DNA of 64,000 bases from positions 7,193,001-7,257,000 of the forward strand of contig NZ_FMHW01000002.1 of NCBI RefSeq assembly GCF_900090325.1, in the 5' to 3' direction. Shown piece by piece: positions 41,053-50,142 of the stretch. The DNA is from Micromonospora pallida. GTDB taxonomy: Bacteria > Actinomycetota > Actinomycetes > Mycobacteriales > Micromonosporaceae. Position 1 is the first letter of the stretch; each line of letters starts with the position of its first letter. A program made the translations under genes and the position numbers. The notes beneath the pieces were generated by a model. That model was not told the origin of the DNA, did not search any database, and worked only from the letters and a program-made list of their open reading frames with translations.

Positions 41053-41070
41053 GTCACCGACTTCGGTGAC
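41053..41070. promoter_or_regulatory. Palindrome in the meaA promoter region
   Basis: GTCACCGA-CT-TCGGTGAC is a perfect 8+8 inverted repeat. It covers the place where the -35 of the meaA promoter should lie, 13 bases before the TAGACT hexamer. It differs from the CCTTARCGA palindromes, so a different regulator may act here. Confidence 0.45.
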
Positions 41071-41082
41071 TCGCCGGTAACT

Positions 41083-41088
41083 TAGACT
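41083..41088 (+). promoter_or_regulatory. Candidate -10 of leaderless meaA
   Basis: TAGACT stands 7 bases before the meaA ATG at 41096, with no Shine-Dalgarno sequence, so translation probably starts at or near the mRNA 5' end. Confidence 0.55.
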
Positions 41089-41095
41089 CCCGCCT

Positions 41096-43189
41096 ATGGA
41101 CGAGAAGGCCCCTCCGGACTCCCTTCCGGGCACCCCTTCCCGCCGGCTGCCGGAGCGCGACCGCCCCTGGGTGATGCGCACCTACGCCGGGCACTCCTCG
41201 GCCGCCGCCACCAACGCGCTCTTCCGGCGCAACCTGGCCAAGGGGCAGACCGGCCTGTCGGTCGCCTTCGACCTGCCCACCCAGACCGGGTACGACCCCG
41301 ACCACGAACTCGCCACCGGTGAGGTCGGCCGGGTCGGCGTCCCGGTCGCCCATCTCGGCGACCTGCGGGCCCTCTTCGAGGGCATCCCGCTCGCCGACAC
41401 GAACACCTCGATGACGATCAACGCCCCGGCGATGTGGCTGCTCGCCCTCTACGGCACAGTCGCCACCGAGCAGGGCGCCGACCTGGCCACCTGCGTCGGC
41501 ACCACCCAGAACGACATCGTCAAGGAGTACCTCTCCCGGGGGACGTACATCTTCCCGCCGGCCGCCTCGCTGCGGCTGACCGCCGACGTCGTGGCGTACG
41601 CGCTGCGCGAGATGCCGCGCTGGAACCCGGTGAACATCTGCTCGTACCACCTCCAGGAGGCCGGGGCGACGCCGGTGCAGGAGGTCGGCTTCGCCCTCGC
41701 CACCGCGGTCGCCGTGCTCGACGCGGTCCGCGACTCCGGGCAGGTGCCGGCCGACCGGATGGGCGATCTGGTGGGACGGGTCTCCTTCTTCGTCAACGCC
41801 GGGGTGCGCTTCGTCGAGGAGATGGCGAAGATGCGGGCCTTCGGCCGGCTCTGGGACGAGATCACCCGGGAGCGGTACGGCGTCACCGACCCGAAGCAGC
41901 GCCGCTTCCGGTACGGCGTCCAGGTCAACTCGCTGGGGTTGACCGAGGCGCAGCCGGAGAACAACGTCCAGCGCATCGTGCTGGAGATGCTCGGCGTCAC
42001 CCTCTCCCGGGACGCACGGGCCCGCGCGGTGCAGCTCCCCGCCTGGAACGAGGCGCTCGGCCTGCCCCGGCCGTGGGACCAGCAGTGGTCGTTGCGCATG
42101 CAGCAGGTGCTCGCCCACGAGTCGGACCTGCTGGATTACCCGGACCTCTTCGACGGCTCGCACGTGGTCACCGCGCTGGTCGACGGCATCGTCGCCGGAG
42201 CCCGGGAGGAGCTGGCGACGGTGCTGGGGATGGGGGGCGTGGTCGCCGCCGTCGAGACCGGCTACCTGAAGAGCGCCCTGGTCGCCTCCCTGGCCGAACG
42301 GCGCCGCCGGATGGAGTCCGGCGCGGACGTCGTGGTCGGCGTCAACCGGTTCACCGAGACCGAACCCTCCCCGCTGACCGAGGCCGGCGCGAACGCGGTC
42401 GAGACGGTGGACCCGGCCGCCGAGGCGGTCGCCGTGGCCCGCGTACGCGAGTGGCGGGCGGCTCGGGACACGGCGGCGGTGGACGCCGCCCTCGCCCGGC
42501 TGCGCGCGGACGCCGCGACCACGGCGAACCTGGTGCCGGCCACGTACGAGTGCGTGCGGGCCGGGGTGACCACGGGGGAGTGGGCCGGCGCCCTGCGGGA
42601 GGTCTTCGGCGAGTACCGCGCGCCCACCGGGCTCTCCGGAGCTGCCGGGGTCGGCGGCGACGCCACCCTGACCGAGGTCCGCGAGCGGGTCGCGACGACC
42701 GCGCGGGAGCTGGGCAGCGGCCGGTTGCGGCTGCTGGTCGGCAAGCCCGGCCTGGACGGTCACTCCAACGGCGCGGAGCAGATCGCGGTACGCGCCCGCG
42801 ACGCCGGCTTCGAGGTGGTCTACCAGGGCATCCGGCTGACCGCCGGGCAGATCGTGGCCGCTGCCGTCGAGGAGGACGTGGACCTGGTCGGGCTCTCGGT
42901 CCTCTCCGGCTCGCACCTGGCCGCCGTGCCGGCGGTGCTGGCCGGGCTGCGCGCCGCCGGTCGCCCAGACCTGCCGGTGGTGGTCGGCGGGATCGTCCCG
43001 CCCGCCGACGCGGAGCACCTGCGGGCCGCCGGAGTGGCCCGGGTCTTCACCCCGAAGGACTTCGCGCTGACCGGCATCGTCGACGAACTGGTCACGGTGA
43101 TCCGGGCGGCGAACGGCCTGCCCACGTCCCGTCCCGTCGGCCAGCCCGGGCGCGGCCGGGGCGGCGGGCTGGTTCAGGCCGGCGCGTAG
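41096..43189 (+). CDS. meaA: Ethylmalonyl-CoA mutase (MeaA-like)
   Basis: Adenosylcobalamin enzyme that rearranges (2R)-ethylmalonyl-CoA to methylsuccinyl-CoA in the ethylmalonyl-CoA pathway. The product is 697 residues with both domains fused: TIM barrel at about 22-510, and B12-binding domain at about 543-680 with the cobalt-ligand histidine H556 in KPGLDGHSNGAEQ. RTYAGHSSAAATN, SVAFDLPTQTGYDPDHELA and GTTQNDIVKEYLSRGTYIFP fit the MeaA/Ecm subgroup rather than methylmalonyl-CoA mutase; this is judged by eye. crotonyl-CoA carboxylase (ccr), its usual neighbour, is not in the window. Its 3' end overlaps the convergent DUF1540 gene by 16 bases. Confidence 0.88.
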   Translation: MDEKAPPDSLPGTPSRRLPERDRPWVMRTYAGHSSAAATNALFRRNLAKGQTGLSVAFDLPTQTGYDPDHELATGEVGRVGVPVAHLGDLRALFEGIPLADTNTSMTINAPAMWLLALYGTVATEQGADLATCVGTTQNDIVKEYLSRGTYIFPPAASLRLTADVVAYALREMPRWNPVNICSYHLQEAGATPVQEVGFALATAVAVLDAVRDSGQVPADRMGDLVGRVSFFVNAGVRFVEEMAKMRAFGRLWDEITRERYGVTDPKQRRFRYGVQVNSLGLTEAQPENNVQRIVLEMLGVTLSRDARARAVQLPAWNEALGLPRPWDQQWSLRMQQVLAHESDLLDYPDLFDGSHVVTALVDGIVAGAREELATVLGMGGVVAAVETGYLKSALVASLAERRRRMESGADVVVGVNRFTETEPSPLTEAGANAVETVDPAAEAVAVARVREWRAARDTAAVDAALARLRADAATTANLVPATYECVRAGVTTGEWAGALREVFGEYRAPTGLSGAAGVGGDATLTEVRERVATTARELGSGRLRLLVGKPGLDGHSNGAEQIAVRARDAGFEVVYQGIRLTAGQIVAAAVEEDVDLVGLSVLSGSHLAAVPAVLAGLRAAGRPDLPVVVGGIVPPADAEHLRAAGVARVFTPKDFALTGIVDELVTVIRAANGLPTSRPVGQPGRGRGGGLVQAGA

Positions 43190-43461
43190 GTCAGGCAGTC
43201 GGCGCTGGCCTCGCCCACCCGGATGGCCGGGGCGTGGCACTCCAGTTCGGCGTTGTGTTGGCAGTCCGCCCGCTGACACGCGCCGACCTGGGCGACGAGC
43301 ATCTCGATGCCGCCCCGTACTGGCATCTCCACGAAGGTGTGGCAGCGGGCGTGGTCGCTGCTGCCGACCGTGATGGCGAAGGCCCGACAGCCGTTCTCGT
43401 TGTACGAGCACCGGGTGACGGTGCACTCCTCGACGGGGGGCATCTGGACGGCGCTGGTCAT
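43174..43461 (-). CDS. DUF1540 cysteine-rich protein
   Basis: 95-residue small protein with two Cys-rich halves: VEECTVTRCSYNENGCRAFA and GACQRADCQHNAELECHAP. The spacing CxxxxCxxxxxxC in each half is that of DUF1540, a likely metal-binding module of unknown function. ATG 43461 follows AGGAGG at good spacing. It is convergent with meaA, with a 16-base tail overlap. Confidence 0.88.
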   Translation of the reverse strand: MTSAVQMPPVEECTVTRCSYNENGCRAFAITVGSSDHARCHTFVEMPVRGGIEMLVAQVGACQRADCQHNAELECHAPAIRVGEASADCLTYAPA

Positions 43462-43534
43462 CGTGGCCTCCTCTGGTCGTTATGAACGGATTTTACGTCT
43501 TTGTTCCTTCCGTTCAGGAGGATTTGGCGGGAAG

Positions 43535-44449
43535 TCAGTCCCCGAGGACCTCGGAGAGCGGAGCCGGTGTCAGATTGCGCTCGGCCAGCCCGGCGAGGAT
43601 GTGCGGCAACGCCTCGTCGGTCATCGCGGCGTTCGCCTCGGTGACGTGCATGATGATCACCGAACCGGGCTTCACCTGGCTGAGTACGGCCCGGACGATC
43701 GGCCGCCAGGCGGTGGCGAACGGATCCCCGCTCACCACGTCCCCGTCGACCACGGTCGTGCCCAGCGGCGCGAGCGCGGCGAGCGCCGGGCCGTCGTGGC
43801 AGAGTCCGGGAAAGCGGAAGTACCGGGTCTGCCGACCGCCGTACGCCTCCACCAGTTCGAACGTGCGCGCCACGTCTGTGGTCATCTGGGCGGCGGGGAT
43901 CCGGGGCAGCTGGTAGCAGTCCGACGTGAAGGCCAGGTGTCCGTAGGTGTGGTTGGCCAGTTCGAAGCGTGGGTTCCCGGCCAGCCGCCGGGTCACCTCC
44001 GGATACCGCTCCACCCACTTGCCGGTGAGGAAGAAGGTGGCCGGCACCTCCTCCCGCTCCAGCAGCTCGATGATCCGCATGTTCGCGTACGACCGCACCC
44101 GTCCGGTCCGTAACTGGTGCAGCATCCCGTCCGTCATGTCCGCGTCGAAGGTGAGCGCGACCTTGTTGCCGGTGCGGGGGCCGTGGTCGACGACCGGCGG
44201 TCGGGTCCCGGGCCGCGTCGCACCGGGGATCCGTCCCGGGGTTCCGGTCGAACCTTCCGGCTGAGCCGGGGCGTCCGGGGTCGGCCGGGAGGCGGGGTCG
44301 TCACTCGGCTCGGGTGTGGCCGGTGCCCGGGTGACCCAGGCGCCCGTCTCGGTGAGCCGCTGCCCACCGTCCCAGCTCAGGATGGCGACACCGACCCCGG
44401 CGACCAGGGCGGTGGCGAGCAGGAGGACGTGGAACTTCTTCAGGAACAC
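43535..44449 (-). CDS. Membrane-anchored polysaccharide deacetylase (NodB domain)
   Basis: 304 residues. An N-terminal signal anchor (KFHVLLLATALVAGVGVAIL) is followed by a Pro/Thr-rich linker (about 40-95) and a NodB catalytic domain. Motif 1 is ALTFDADMTDGM, where the second Asp is one residue later than in the classical TFDD. Motif 2 is the metal-binding NHTYGH; RYFRFPGLCH is motif 3-like, and a late HVTEAN supplies another His. It probably removes acetyl groups from a wall or exopolymer sugar. The shifted motif 1 leaves some doubt about activity. The GTG start has a GATCAT hexamer 6 bases upstream. Confidence 0.85.
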   Translation of the reverse strand: MFLKKFHVLLLATALVAGVGVAILSWDGGQRLTETGAWVTRAPATPEPSDDPASRPTPDAPAQPEGSTGTPGRIPGATRPGTRPPVVDHGPRTGNKVALTFDADMTDGMLHQLRTGRVRSYANMRIIELLEREEVPATFFLTGKWVERYPEVTRRLAGNPRFELANHTYGHLAFTSDCYQLPRIPAAQMTTDVARTFELVEAYGGRQTRYFRFPGLCHDGPALAALAPLGTTVVDGDVVSGDPFATAWRPIVRAVLSQVKPGSVIIMHVTEANAAMTDEALPHILAGLAERNLTPAPLSEVLGD

Positions 44450-44503
44450 CGGAAGATGATCGCAGTCTCGGCCCCGCCCGCCCGTCGGCCAGGTGGCCAG
44501 GAA

Positions 44504-45094
44504 TCATGGCCGGCGCCGCCGACGCTCGGCGCGGCGGCGCAGGAACCAGAAGACGAAGGCGAGCAGCCCGACCAGGAAGACCAGCACCAGCACCGGCAGC
44601 AGGATCGCCACGACGGACATCACCACACTGGTGGCGTCCTCGGCGGTGCTCGCGACCGGCGCGCCGACGCCCGCCGTGGTGGCGTTGACGACGGGTCGGG
44701 CCGCCGACTTCAGCAGGTGCACCCCGAACGCGATCAGCACGCCCACCACCACGGGCACCCAGTCACTGGAGGCGAAGAACTGCCCGGGGTCGCTGACGGT
44801 GACCGTCTCCGAGCTGGAGCCGGCCCCGAAGGCGAGCCCACCGGCGGTCGGCCGGACCACCGTCTGGACGATGTCGTTGACGTGGTCGACCACCGGCACC
44901 TTGTCCGCGACCACCTCCACGGCCAACAGGACGGCCAGGATCGCCATGACCCACCCGTCGTCGAGCCACTGCCAGCCGGCGGGCAGGGTGATCACGTCGG
45001 TGTATCGCGCCAGCACTCCCATGGTGAGCAGCGGGATGTAGGCGTTCAGACCGGCGGAGGCAGCCAGACCGGTTCCGGTGAGGACTTCGAACAC
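44504..45094 (-). CDS. DUF4126 membrane protein
   Basis: 196 residues with several hydrophobic segments ([79 protein letters not shown]) and an Arg-rich C-terminus ([13 protein letters not shown]). The [12 protein letters not shown] and [20 protein letters not shown] pattern is that of DUF4126. Its function is unknown. The GTG start is divergent from nucS. Confidence 0.82.
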   Translation of the reverse strand: MFEVLTGTGLAASAGLNAYIPLLTMGVLARYTDVITLPAGWQWLDDGWVMAILAVLLAVEVVADKVPVVDHVNDIVQTVVRPTAGGLAFGAGSSSETVTVSDPGQFFASSDWVPVVVGVLIAFGVHLLKSAARPVVNATTAGVGAPVASTAEDATSVVMSVVAILLPVLVLVFLVGLLAFVFWFLRRRAERRRRRP

Positions 45095-45153
45095 CCGTCC
45101 AGGATGGCACCGGCGCGCCAGCGGTGCTCGGTGGCGACGGCCGACCGCTCCGC

Positions 45154-45159
45154 TACCCT
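45154..45159 (+). promoter_or_regulatory. Candidate -10 of leaderless nucS
   Basis: TACCCT lies 6 bases before the GTG of nucS, with no Shine-Dalgarno sequence between. Confidence 0.5.
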
Positions 45160-45165
45160 CGTCGG

Positions 45166-45825
45166 GTGCGTCTGGTGATTGCGAAGTGCTCCGTGGACTA
45201 CGTCGGACGGCTCTCGGCCCACCTGCCTTTGGCCACCCGGTTACTGATGGTGAAGGCGGACGGGTCGGTGTCGATCCACGCCGACGACCGGGCGTACAAG
45301 CCGTTGAACTGGATGAGCCCGCCGTGCCGGCTGGAGGAGGCCCCCGGCGTGTGGCGGGTGGTCAACAAGGCGGGCGAGGAACTGCGGATCACCCTGGAGG
45401 AGATCTTCCAGGACACCTCGTACGAGTTGGGCGTCGACCCGGGGCTGCGCAAGGACGGGGTCGAGGCGCACCTCCAGGAGCTGCTCGCCGCCAGCCCGGA
45501 GACCCTCGGTGAGGGGTACACCCTGGTCCGGCGCGAGTACATGACCGCGATCGGCCCGGTCGACCTGCTCTGCCGGGACGCCGACCAGGGCGCGGTCGCG
45601 GTCGAGGTGAAGCGACGCGGCGAGATCGACGGCGTCGAGCAGCTCACCCGGTACCTGGAACTGCTCAACCGGGACCCGCTGCTCGCCCCGGTGGCCGGCG
45701 TCTTCGCCGCCCAGGAGATCAAGCCCCAGGCGCGGGTGCTCGCCACCGACCGGGGCATCCGCTGCGTGGTCGTCGACTACGACAAGCTGCGCGGCATCGA
45801 ACGCAACGACCTGACCCTCTTCTGA
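45166..45825 (+). CDS. nucS: Mismatch-specific endonuclease NucS
   Basis: Cleaves double-stranded DNA at mismatches. It provides the non-canonical mismatch repair of actinobacteria, which lack MutS/MutL. The product is 219 residues. The N-terminal DNA-binding domain contains [20 protein letters not shown]. The C-terminal RecB-like nuclease has GPVDLLCRD and the catalytic [22 protein letters not shown]-terminal sliding-clamp-binding tail is expected (ERNDLTLF). GTG 45166 gives the conserved [15 protein letters not shown] start and has TACCCT 6 bases upstream. Confidence 0.95.
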   Translation: MRLVIAKCSVDYVGRLSAHLPLATRLLMVKADGSVSIHADDRAYKPLNWMSPPCRLEEAPGVWRVVNKAGEELRITLEEIFQDTSYELGVDPGLRKDGVEAHLQELLAASPETLGEGYTLVRREYMTAIGPVDLLCRDADQGAVAVEVKRRGEIDGVEQLTRYLELLNRDPLLAPVAGVFAAQEIKPQARVLATDRGIRCVVVDYDKLRGIERNDLTLF

Positions 45826-45858
45826 CGTACCGCGTCGGGGGCCGGCGGCGGCTGGCCC

Positions 45859-47355
45859 TCAGCGGCCGTACATCATCTTGGCGGCCTTGACTATGCGGGC
45901 GATGTCCCGTGGGGTCCGCTCGAAGGTCGCCGCGGGCAGCAGCGAGGGGCCGCGCCGCCGGGTGATCGACTTCGCCCGGCCGAACTCGCGCAGGCCGTCC
46001 TCGCCGTGGATCCGGCCGAAGCCGGACTCGCCCACGCCGCCGAAGGGGAGGGTGGACATGCCGGCGAAGGAGAGCACCGAGTTCACCGAGGTCATCCCGG
46101 AGCGCATCCGCCGCGCGACCGCGACCGCCCGCCGCCGGCCGAAGACCGCAGCTCCCAGGCCGTACGGGACGGCGTTGACGCGGGCCACCGCCTCGTCCAT
46201 GTCGCGGACCCGGTTGACGGTGAGCGTCGGGCCGAAGGTCTCCTCCCGTACGGCGGCCGAGTCCTCCGGCACGTCGACCAGCACGGTCGGGTGGACGAAG
46301 GGCGGCTGGACCGCGTCCGCCCCGCCGAGCACGGCCCGGCCGCCCCGGGCGAGCGCGTCGTCGATGTGGCGGCGGATGACGTCGATCTGGGCGGGCATGG
46401 TGATCGGACCGATGTCCGCGTCGTCGGCGCCGACGGTCAACCGGCCGGCGCGCTCCACCACCTTCGCCACGAAGCTGTCGAAGACCGGCTCGACCGCGTA
46501 CACCCGCTCGATGCCGATGCAGGTCTGACCCGCGTTGGTCAGCGCGCCCCAGACGCACGCCTCGGCGGCCGCGTCCAGGTCGGCGTCGCCGTCGACGATC
46601 ATTGCGTCCTTGCCGCCGGCCTCGATCAGTACCGGGGTCAGCGACTCGGCGCAGGCCGCCATCACCTTCTTGCCGGTGGCGGCGGAGCCGGTGAAGGCCA
46701 GCTTGTCCACACCGGACCGGCAGAGCGCCGCGCCCACGTCGCCGAGCCCGTGTACGGCGGTGAACACCGGCTGCTCGCCGACGACCTCGGCGAAGCTGTC
46801 GACCAGCCACTGCCCGACCAGGGGGGTGTACTCGCTGGGCTTCAGCACCACCGCGTTCCCGGCTGCCAGGGCGTACGCGACGGAGCCGATTGGGGTGTAG
46901 ACGGGGTAGTTCCACGGGCCGATCACCCCGACCACGCCGTACGGCTGGTATTCGAGGTGGGCGGAGAACTCGGCGAGGATCAGGCGGGACCGGACCCGGC
47001 GTGGCCCGAGCACCCGGGCGGCGTTGCGGGCGGCCCAGTCGACGTGCTCGACGGCGGTGACCACCTCGACGACGGCGTCGGCGATCGGCTTGCCGCCCTC
47101 GGCGTGCATCAGCTCCGCGAGTTGCTCGATCCGCTGGGCCAGCAGTGTCCGCCAGCGCAGCAGCCGGGCACGGCGGCCGGTGAAGCCGAGCCCCGCCCAC
47201 CAGGCACCCGCTACCCGGGCCCGGTCCACCGCCTGGCGGACGTCCTCCGGAGTGGCCAGTGGGAGGCGGCCCACCTCGACACCGGTCGCGGGACTGGTCG
47301 AGACGAGTCGGCCGTCGCCGACGACCGGCGTCCCCGGGGCGTTCGCAACCGTCAT
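45859..47355 (-). CDS. Aldehyde dehydrogenase family protein
   Basis: 498-residue NAD(P)+-dependent aldehyde oxidiser. It has the NAD-binding PYGVVGVIGPWNYPVYTP and LKPSEYTPL, the FTGSAATGKKVM loop, the general-base Glu in IEAGGKDAMIV, and the nucleophile Cys in NAGQTCIGIERV. FGPTLTVNRV and FGGVGESGFGRIHG are also typical. The Glu motif is EAGGK instead of the usual ELGGK. The group resembles succinate-semialdehyde or medium-chain aldehyde dehydrogenases; the substrate cannot be told. ATG 47355 is leaderless-type: TAGACT lies 6 bases upstream (47362-47367, minus strand). Confidence 0.9.
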   Translation of the reverse strand: MTVANAPGTPVVGDGRLVSTSPATGVEVGRLPLATPEDVRQAVDRARVAGAWWAGLGFTGRRARLLRWRTLLAQRIEQLAELMHAEGGKPIADAVVEVVTAVEHVDWAARNAARVLGPRRVRSRLILAEFSAHLEYQPYGVVGVIGPWNYPVYTPIGSVAYALAAGNAVVLKPSEYTPLVGQWLVDSFAEVVGEQPVFTAVHGLGDVGAALCRSGVDKLAFTGSAATGKKVMAACAESLTPVLIEAGGKDAMIVDGDADLDAAAEACVWGALTNAGQTCIGIERVYAVEPVFDSFVAKVVERAGRLTVGADDADIGPITMPAQIDVIRRHIDDALARGGRAVLGGADAVQPPFVHPTVLVDVPEDSAAVREETFGPTLTVNRVRDMDEAVARVNAVPYGLGAAVFGRRRAVAVARRMRSGMTSVNSVLSFAGMSTLPFGGVGESGFGRIHGEDGLREFGRAKSITRRRGPSLLPAATFERTPRDIARIVKAAKMMYGR

Positions 47356-47660
47356 GGCCGAAGTCTAGACCGGAGCCAGACCCGTCGATAGGGTCACGTC
47401 GCGGAGCGCTGCCGCCACACACGGTTCCGTTCGCCTCCGGTGCGGACGCGCCCCCGGCCGTCGACCTCCCGGGGTTCCGGTGCGCGGTGCCGTCCCCGGG
47501 GCGGTCGGCCGGTGGCCGGGTGGCGGACGTTCCGGCCGAATTGGTGAACGCGTGGTGGCCGTCCGTGGTCGGCGAGGTGTCCGGCCGGTGGTGCGATCGG
47601 CGGCCGTCCGGTGGCAGGCTGGGCCATTGGGCGTACCCGTGGGTGAAGGGCGGACTGTCC
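47356..47660. other. Intergenic region between ALDH and FHA genes
   Basis: 305 bases between divergent genes. The only signal clearly seen is the TAGACT hexamer serving the aldehyde dehydrogenase. The FHA reading frame is open through the whole region, but without homology or a good start site. Confidence 0.5.
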
Positions 47661-48167
47661 ATGGAGGAGCACCCGGAGCTGGTGCCGGTGTTGACGGTGG
47701 CTGGTGGGCCGATGCGGGGAGCCCGGTTCCGGCTCCGGCCCGGTCCGCTGGTGATCGGTCGCGCGCCGACCGTGGACATCGTCGTCGACGACGCGCACCT
47801 GAGCCGGCGGCACGCCGTCATCCGGCTGGCGGGCGCTCTGGTGCTCCTGAACGACCTCGGCTCGACGAACGGCACCTGGCTCAACGACCGCCGCATCGGC
47901 GGCGTGGAACCGCTCACCGACGGCGACGTCGTTCGGCTCGGCCGGACGGAACTGCGCTTCTTCGATCCCGGGGTGGCCATGACCGACCCGGTGGGGCTGA
48001 CCTTCGGCGTGATGCGCCGGCACCAGCGCCCGACCCTGCCGCTGCCGGTCGCCAACCCGCCGGCCCAGACGCTGCCGGTCGCCGCCCCGCCGTCCCTGCC
48101 GTTGCCGGCCGCCGGGCCGCCGGCCCTGTCCGCAGCGGCACCCGAGGTGGCCGAGCGGAACCGGTGA
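47661..48167 (+). CDS. FHA-domain protein
   Basis: 168-residue protein with one forkhead-associated domain (about residues 27-100): VIGRAPTVDIVVDDAHLSRRHA, then LNDLGSTNGTWLNDRRI and DGDVVRLGRTELRFFD. FHA domains bind phosphothreonine peptides, usually in Ser/Thr kinase signalling. The C-terminal 60 residues are a Pro/Ala/Leu repeat (LPLPVANPPAQTLPVAAPP). ATG 47661 is the chosen start, with GAAGGG about 10 bases upstream. The frame is open much further upstream without homology. Confidence 0.85.
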   Translation: MEEHPELVPVLTVAGGPMRGARFRLRPGPLVIGRAPTVDIVVDDAHLSRRHAVIRLAGALVLLNDLGSTNGTWLNDRRIGGVEPLTDGDVVRLGRTELRFFDPGVAMTDPVGLTFGVMRRHQRPTLPLPVANPPAQTLPVAAPPSLPLPAAGPPALSAAAPEVAERNR

Positions 48168-48222
48168 CATCGCGCACCGTGTGTCGGTCACCTGACGCCA
48201 CGTGGCAGACTCGCGCGCAGAA

Positions 48223-48238
48223 CCTTAGCGACCGTTCA
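48223..48238. promoter_or_regulatory. Acyl-CoA regulon palindrome (site A)
   Basis: CCTTAGCGACCGTTCA matches site B at 59478 at 15 of 16 positions. It lies 32 bases before the GTG of the two-domain dehydrogenase and just after a -10-like CAGACT (48206-48211), where a repressor would block transcription. Confidence 0.65.
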
Positions 48239-48270
48239 TGTGGCGGTCCGGAAGCGACGGGAGGCCGGTC

Positions 48271-50055
48271 GTGGCGCGCGAGTTCACCAGCGTGGGCGTT
48301 GTCGGACTGGGCACCATGGGTGCCGGAATCGTCGAGGTGTTCGCCCGCAACGGCGTCGACGTCGTGGCGGTGGAGATCTCCGAGGAGGCGCTGGAGCGCG
48401 GCCGCGCGACGCTGACCCGGTCGACCGATCGGGCGGTGGCCCGGGGCAGGCTCACCCCCGCCGACCGGGACGCCCTGCTGGGCCGGGTGCGCTTCGCCGT
48501 CGGACTGGCCGCCCTGGACGCGGTGGACCTGGTGATCGAGGCCGTCCCCGAACGACTCGACCTGAAGCGGCGACTCTTCGCCGAACTCGACCGGATCTGC
48601 CGGCCGGAGGCCATCCTCGCCACCAACACCTCCTCGCTGAGCGTCACCGAGATCGCCGTCGCCACCGAGCGCCCGCAGCGGGTGGTCGGCGTCCACTTCT
48701 TCAACCCGGCACCGGTGATGAAGCTGGTCGAGGTGATCCGGACGGTGGTCACCGCCCCCGAGGTGGTGGCCGACGTCGAGGCGTTCTGCCGCCGGCTGGG
48801 CAAGGTTGGCGTCACCATCGGTGACCGGGCCGGCTTCATCGCCAACTTCCTGCTCTTCGGCTACCTCAACCAGGCCATCGGGATGCTCGAGGCGCAGTAC
48901 GCCAGCCGGGAGGACATCGACGCAGCGATGAAGCTCGGCGGCGGCCTGCCGATGGGTCCGCTGACGCTGCTGGACCTGATCGGCCTAGACGTCGCGTACG
49001 AGATCCTCGACACGGTGTACCGGCGGGGCGGTCGGGACCGGCGGCACGCGCCCGCGCCGCTGCTCCGGCAGATGGTCACCGCGGGGCTGCTTGGCCGGAA
49101 GTCCGGCCGGGGCTTCTACACCTACGAGCGGCCGGGCTCGCCGGTGGTCGTACCGGACGACCGGACGCCGGTGGCGACGGAGACCGCGCCCGCCGACGGC
49201 GCGCGGGCGGTCGCCAAGATCGGTGTGGTCGGTGGCGGCCCGACGGCCACCGGGATCGTCGAGGCCCTCGCCCACGCCGGCTACGACGTGGTGTCGGTGA
49301 CCCGGGGCGAGGAGCGTCCGGTCCGGGCGGCGCTCACGCCCGCGCTGGACGAGGGCGTGGCCGGGGGCCGGTCCACCGAGGCCGACCGGGACGCCGCGCT
49401 CGCCCGGATCACCTGGTCGACGACGCTCGACCACCTCGCCGACGTCGACCTGGTGATCGAGGCGGTGGCCGAGGAGGTCGGCGCCAAGAAGGCCCTCCTC
49501 GCCAGCCTCGACGAGATCTGCAAGCCGGGCGTGGTGCTGGCCACCACCACCGCCACGCTGTCGGTGATCGAGCTGGCGACGGCCACCCAGCGCCCTGCCG
49601 ACGTGGTCGGGCTGCACTTCTTCGACCCGGTCCCGATGGTGCCGCTGGTGGAGATCGTCCGGACCATCCGCACCTCGGCGGAGGCGCTGGCGACCGCCCG
49701 CGCGGTCGTCGAGCGGCTCGGCGGGACCGGCGTGGTCTGCGGCGACCGGGCCGGGTTCATCGTCAACGCGCTGCTCTTCCCGTACCTGAACGACGCGGTG
49801 CGGATGCTGGAGGCGAACTACTCCACCGTCGACGACGTCGACCACGCGATGAAGCTGGGCTGCGGCTACCCGACGGGTCCCTTCGAACTGCTGGACACGG
49901 TCGGCCTGGACGTCGCCCTGGACACCCAGCGGGCGCTCTACCGGGAGCTGCGGGAGCCCGGCCTGGCGCCCGCGCCGCTGCTGGAACACCTAGTCACCGC
50001 CGGCTACCTGGGCCGCGAAAGCGGTCGCGGGTTCCGCGACCACACCCAGCGCTGA
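48271..50055 (+). CDS. Two-domain 3-hydroxyacyl-CoA dehydrogenase
   Basis: 594-residue tandem fusion of two 3-hydroxyacyl-CoA dehydrogenase units, each with a Rossmann domain and a C-terminal helical domain. Unit 1 (about 1-285) is intact: VVGLGTMGAGI, ATNTSSLSVTEIA, VHFFNPAPVMKLVEV, RAGFIANFLL. Unit 2 (about 309-590) is altered: the NAD loop reads VVGGGPTATGI and the NTSS block reads TTTATLS, losing the catalytic Ser region. The His and Glu (LHFFDPVPMVPLVEI) and Asn (RAGFIVNALL) remain. GTG 48271 has GGGAGG at ideal spacing; the ATG 11 codons earlier overlaps site A. It probably acts in beta-oxidation or phenylacetate-type degradation. Confidence 0.9.
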   Translation: MAREFTSVGVVGLGTMGAGIVEVFARNGVDVVAVEISEEALERGRATLTRSTDRAVARGRLTPADRDALLGRVRFAVGLAALDAVDLVIEAVPERLDLKRRLFAELDRICRPEAILATNTSSLSVTEIAVATERPQRVVGVHFFNPAPVMKLVEVIRTVVTAPEVVADVEAFCRRLGKVGVTIGDRAGFIANFLLFGYLNQAIGMLEAQYASREDIDAAMKLGGGLPMGPLTLLDLIGLDVAYEILDTVYRRGGRDRRHAPAPLLRQMVTAGLLGRKSGRGFYTYERPGSPVVVPDDRTPVATETAPADGARAVAKIGVVGGGPTATGIVEALAHAGYDVVSVTRGEERPVRAALTPALDEGVAGGRSTEADRDAALARITWSTTLDHLADVDLVIEAVAEEVGAKKALLASLDEICKPGVVLATTTATLSVIELATATQRPADVVGLHFFDPVPMVPLVEIVRTIRTSAEALATARAVVERLGGTGVVCGDRAGFIVNALLFPYLNDAVRMLEANYSTVDDVDHAMKLGCGYPTGPFELLDTVGLDVALDTQRALYRELREPGLAPAPLLEHLVTAGYLGRESGRGFRDHTQR

Positions 50056-50142
50056 CCGCACCGGGCACGGCCGTCGCGGCAGCGCGGTGGCCGGACCCGG
50101 CCGTGGTGCTGGGGGTCGGCGCACGCCCGTACGCTGGACGGC

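Noticed and set aside
47259..47660. N-terminal extension of the FHA protein
   Set aside because: The region is Arg/Pro/Ala-rich with no domain, and conservation starts after ATG 47661.
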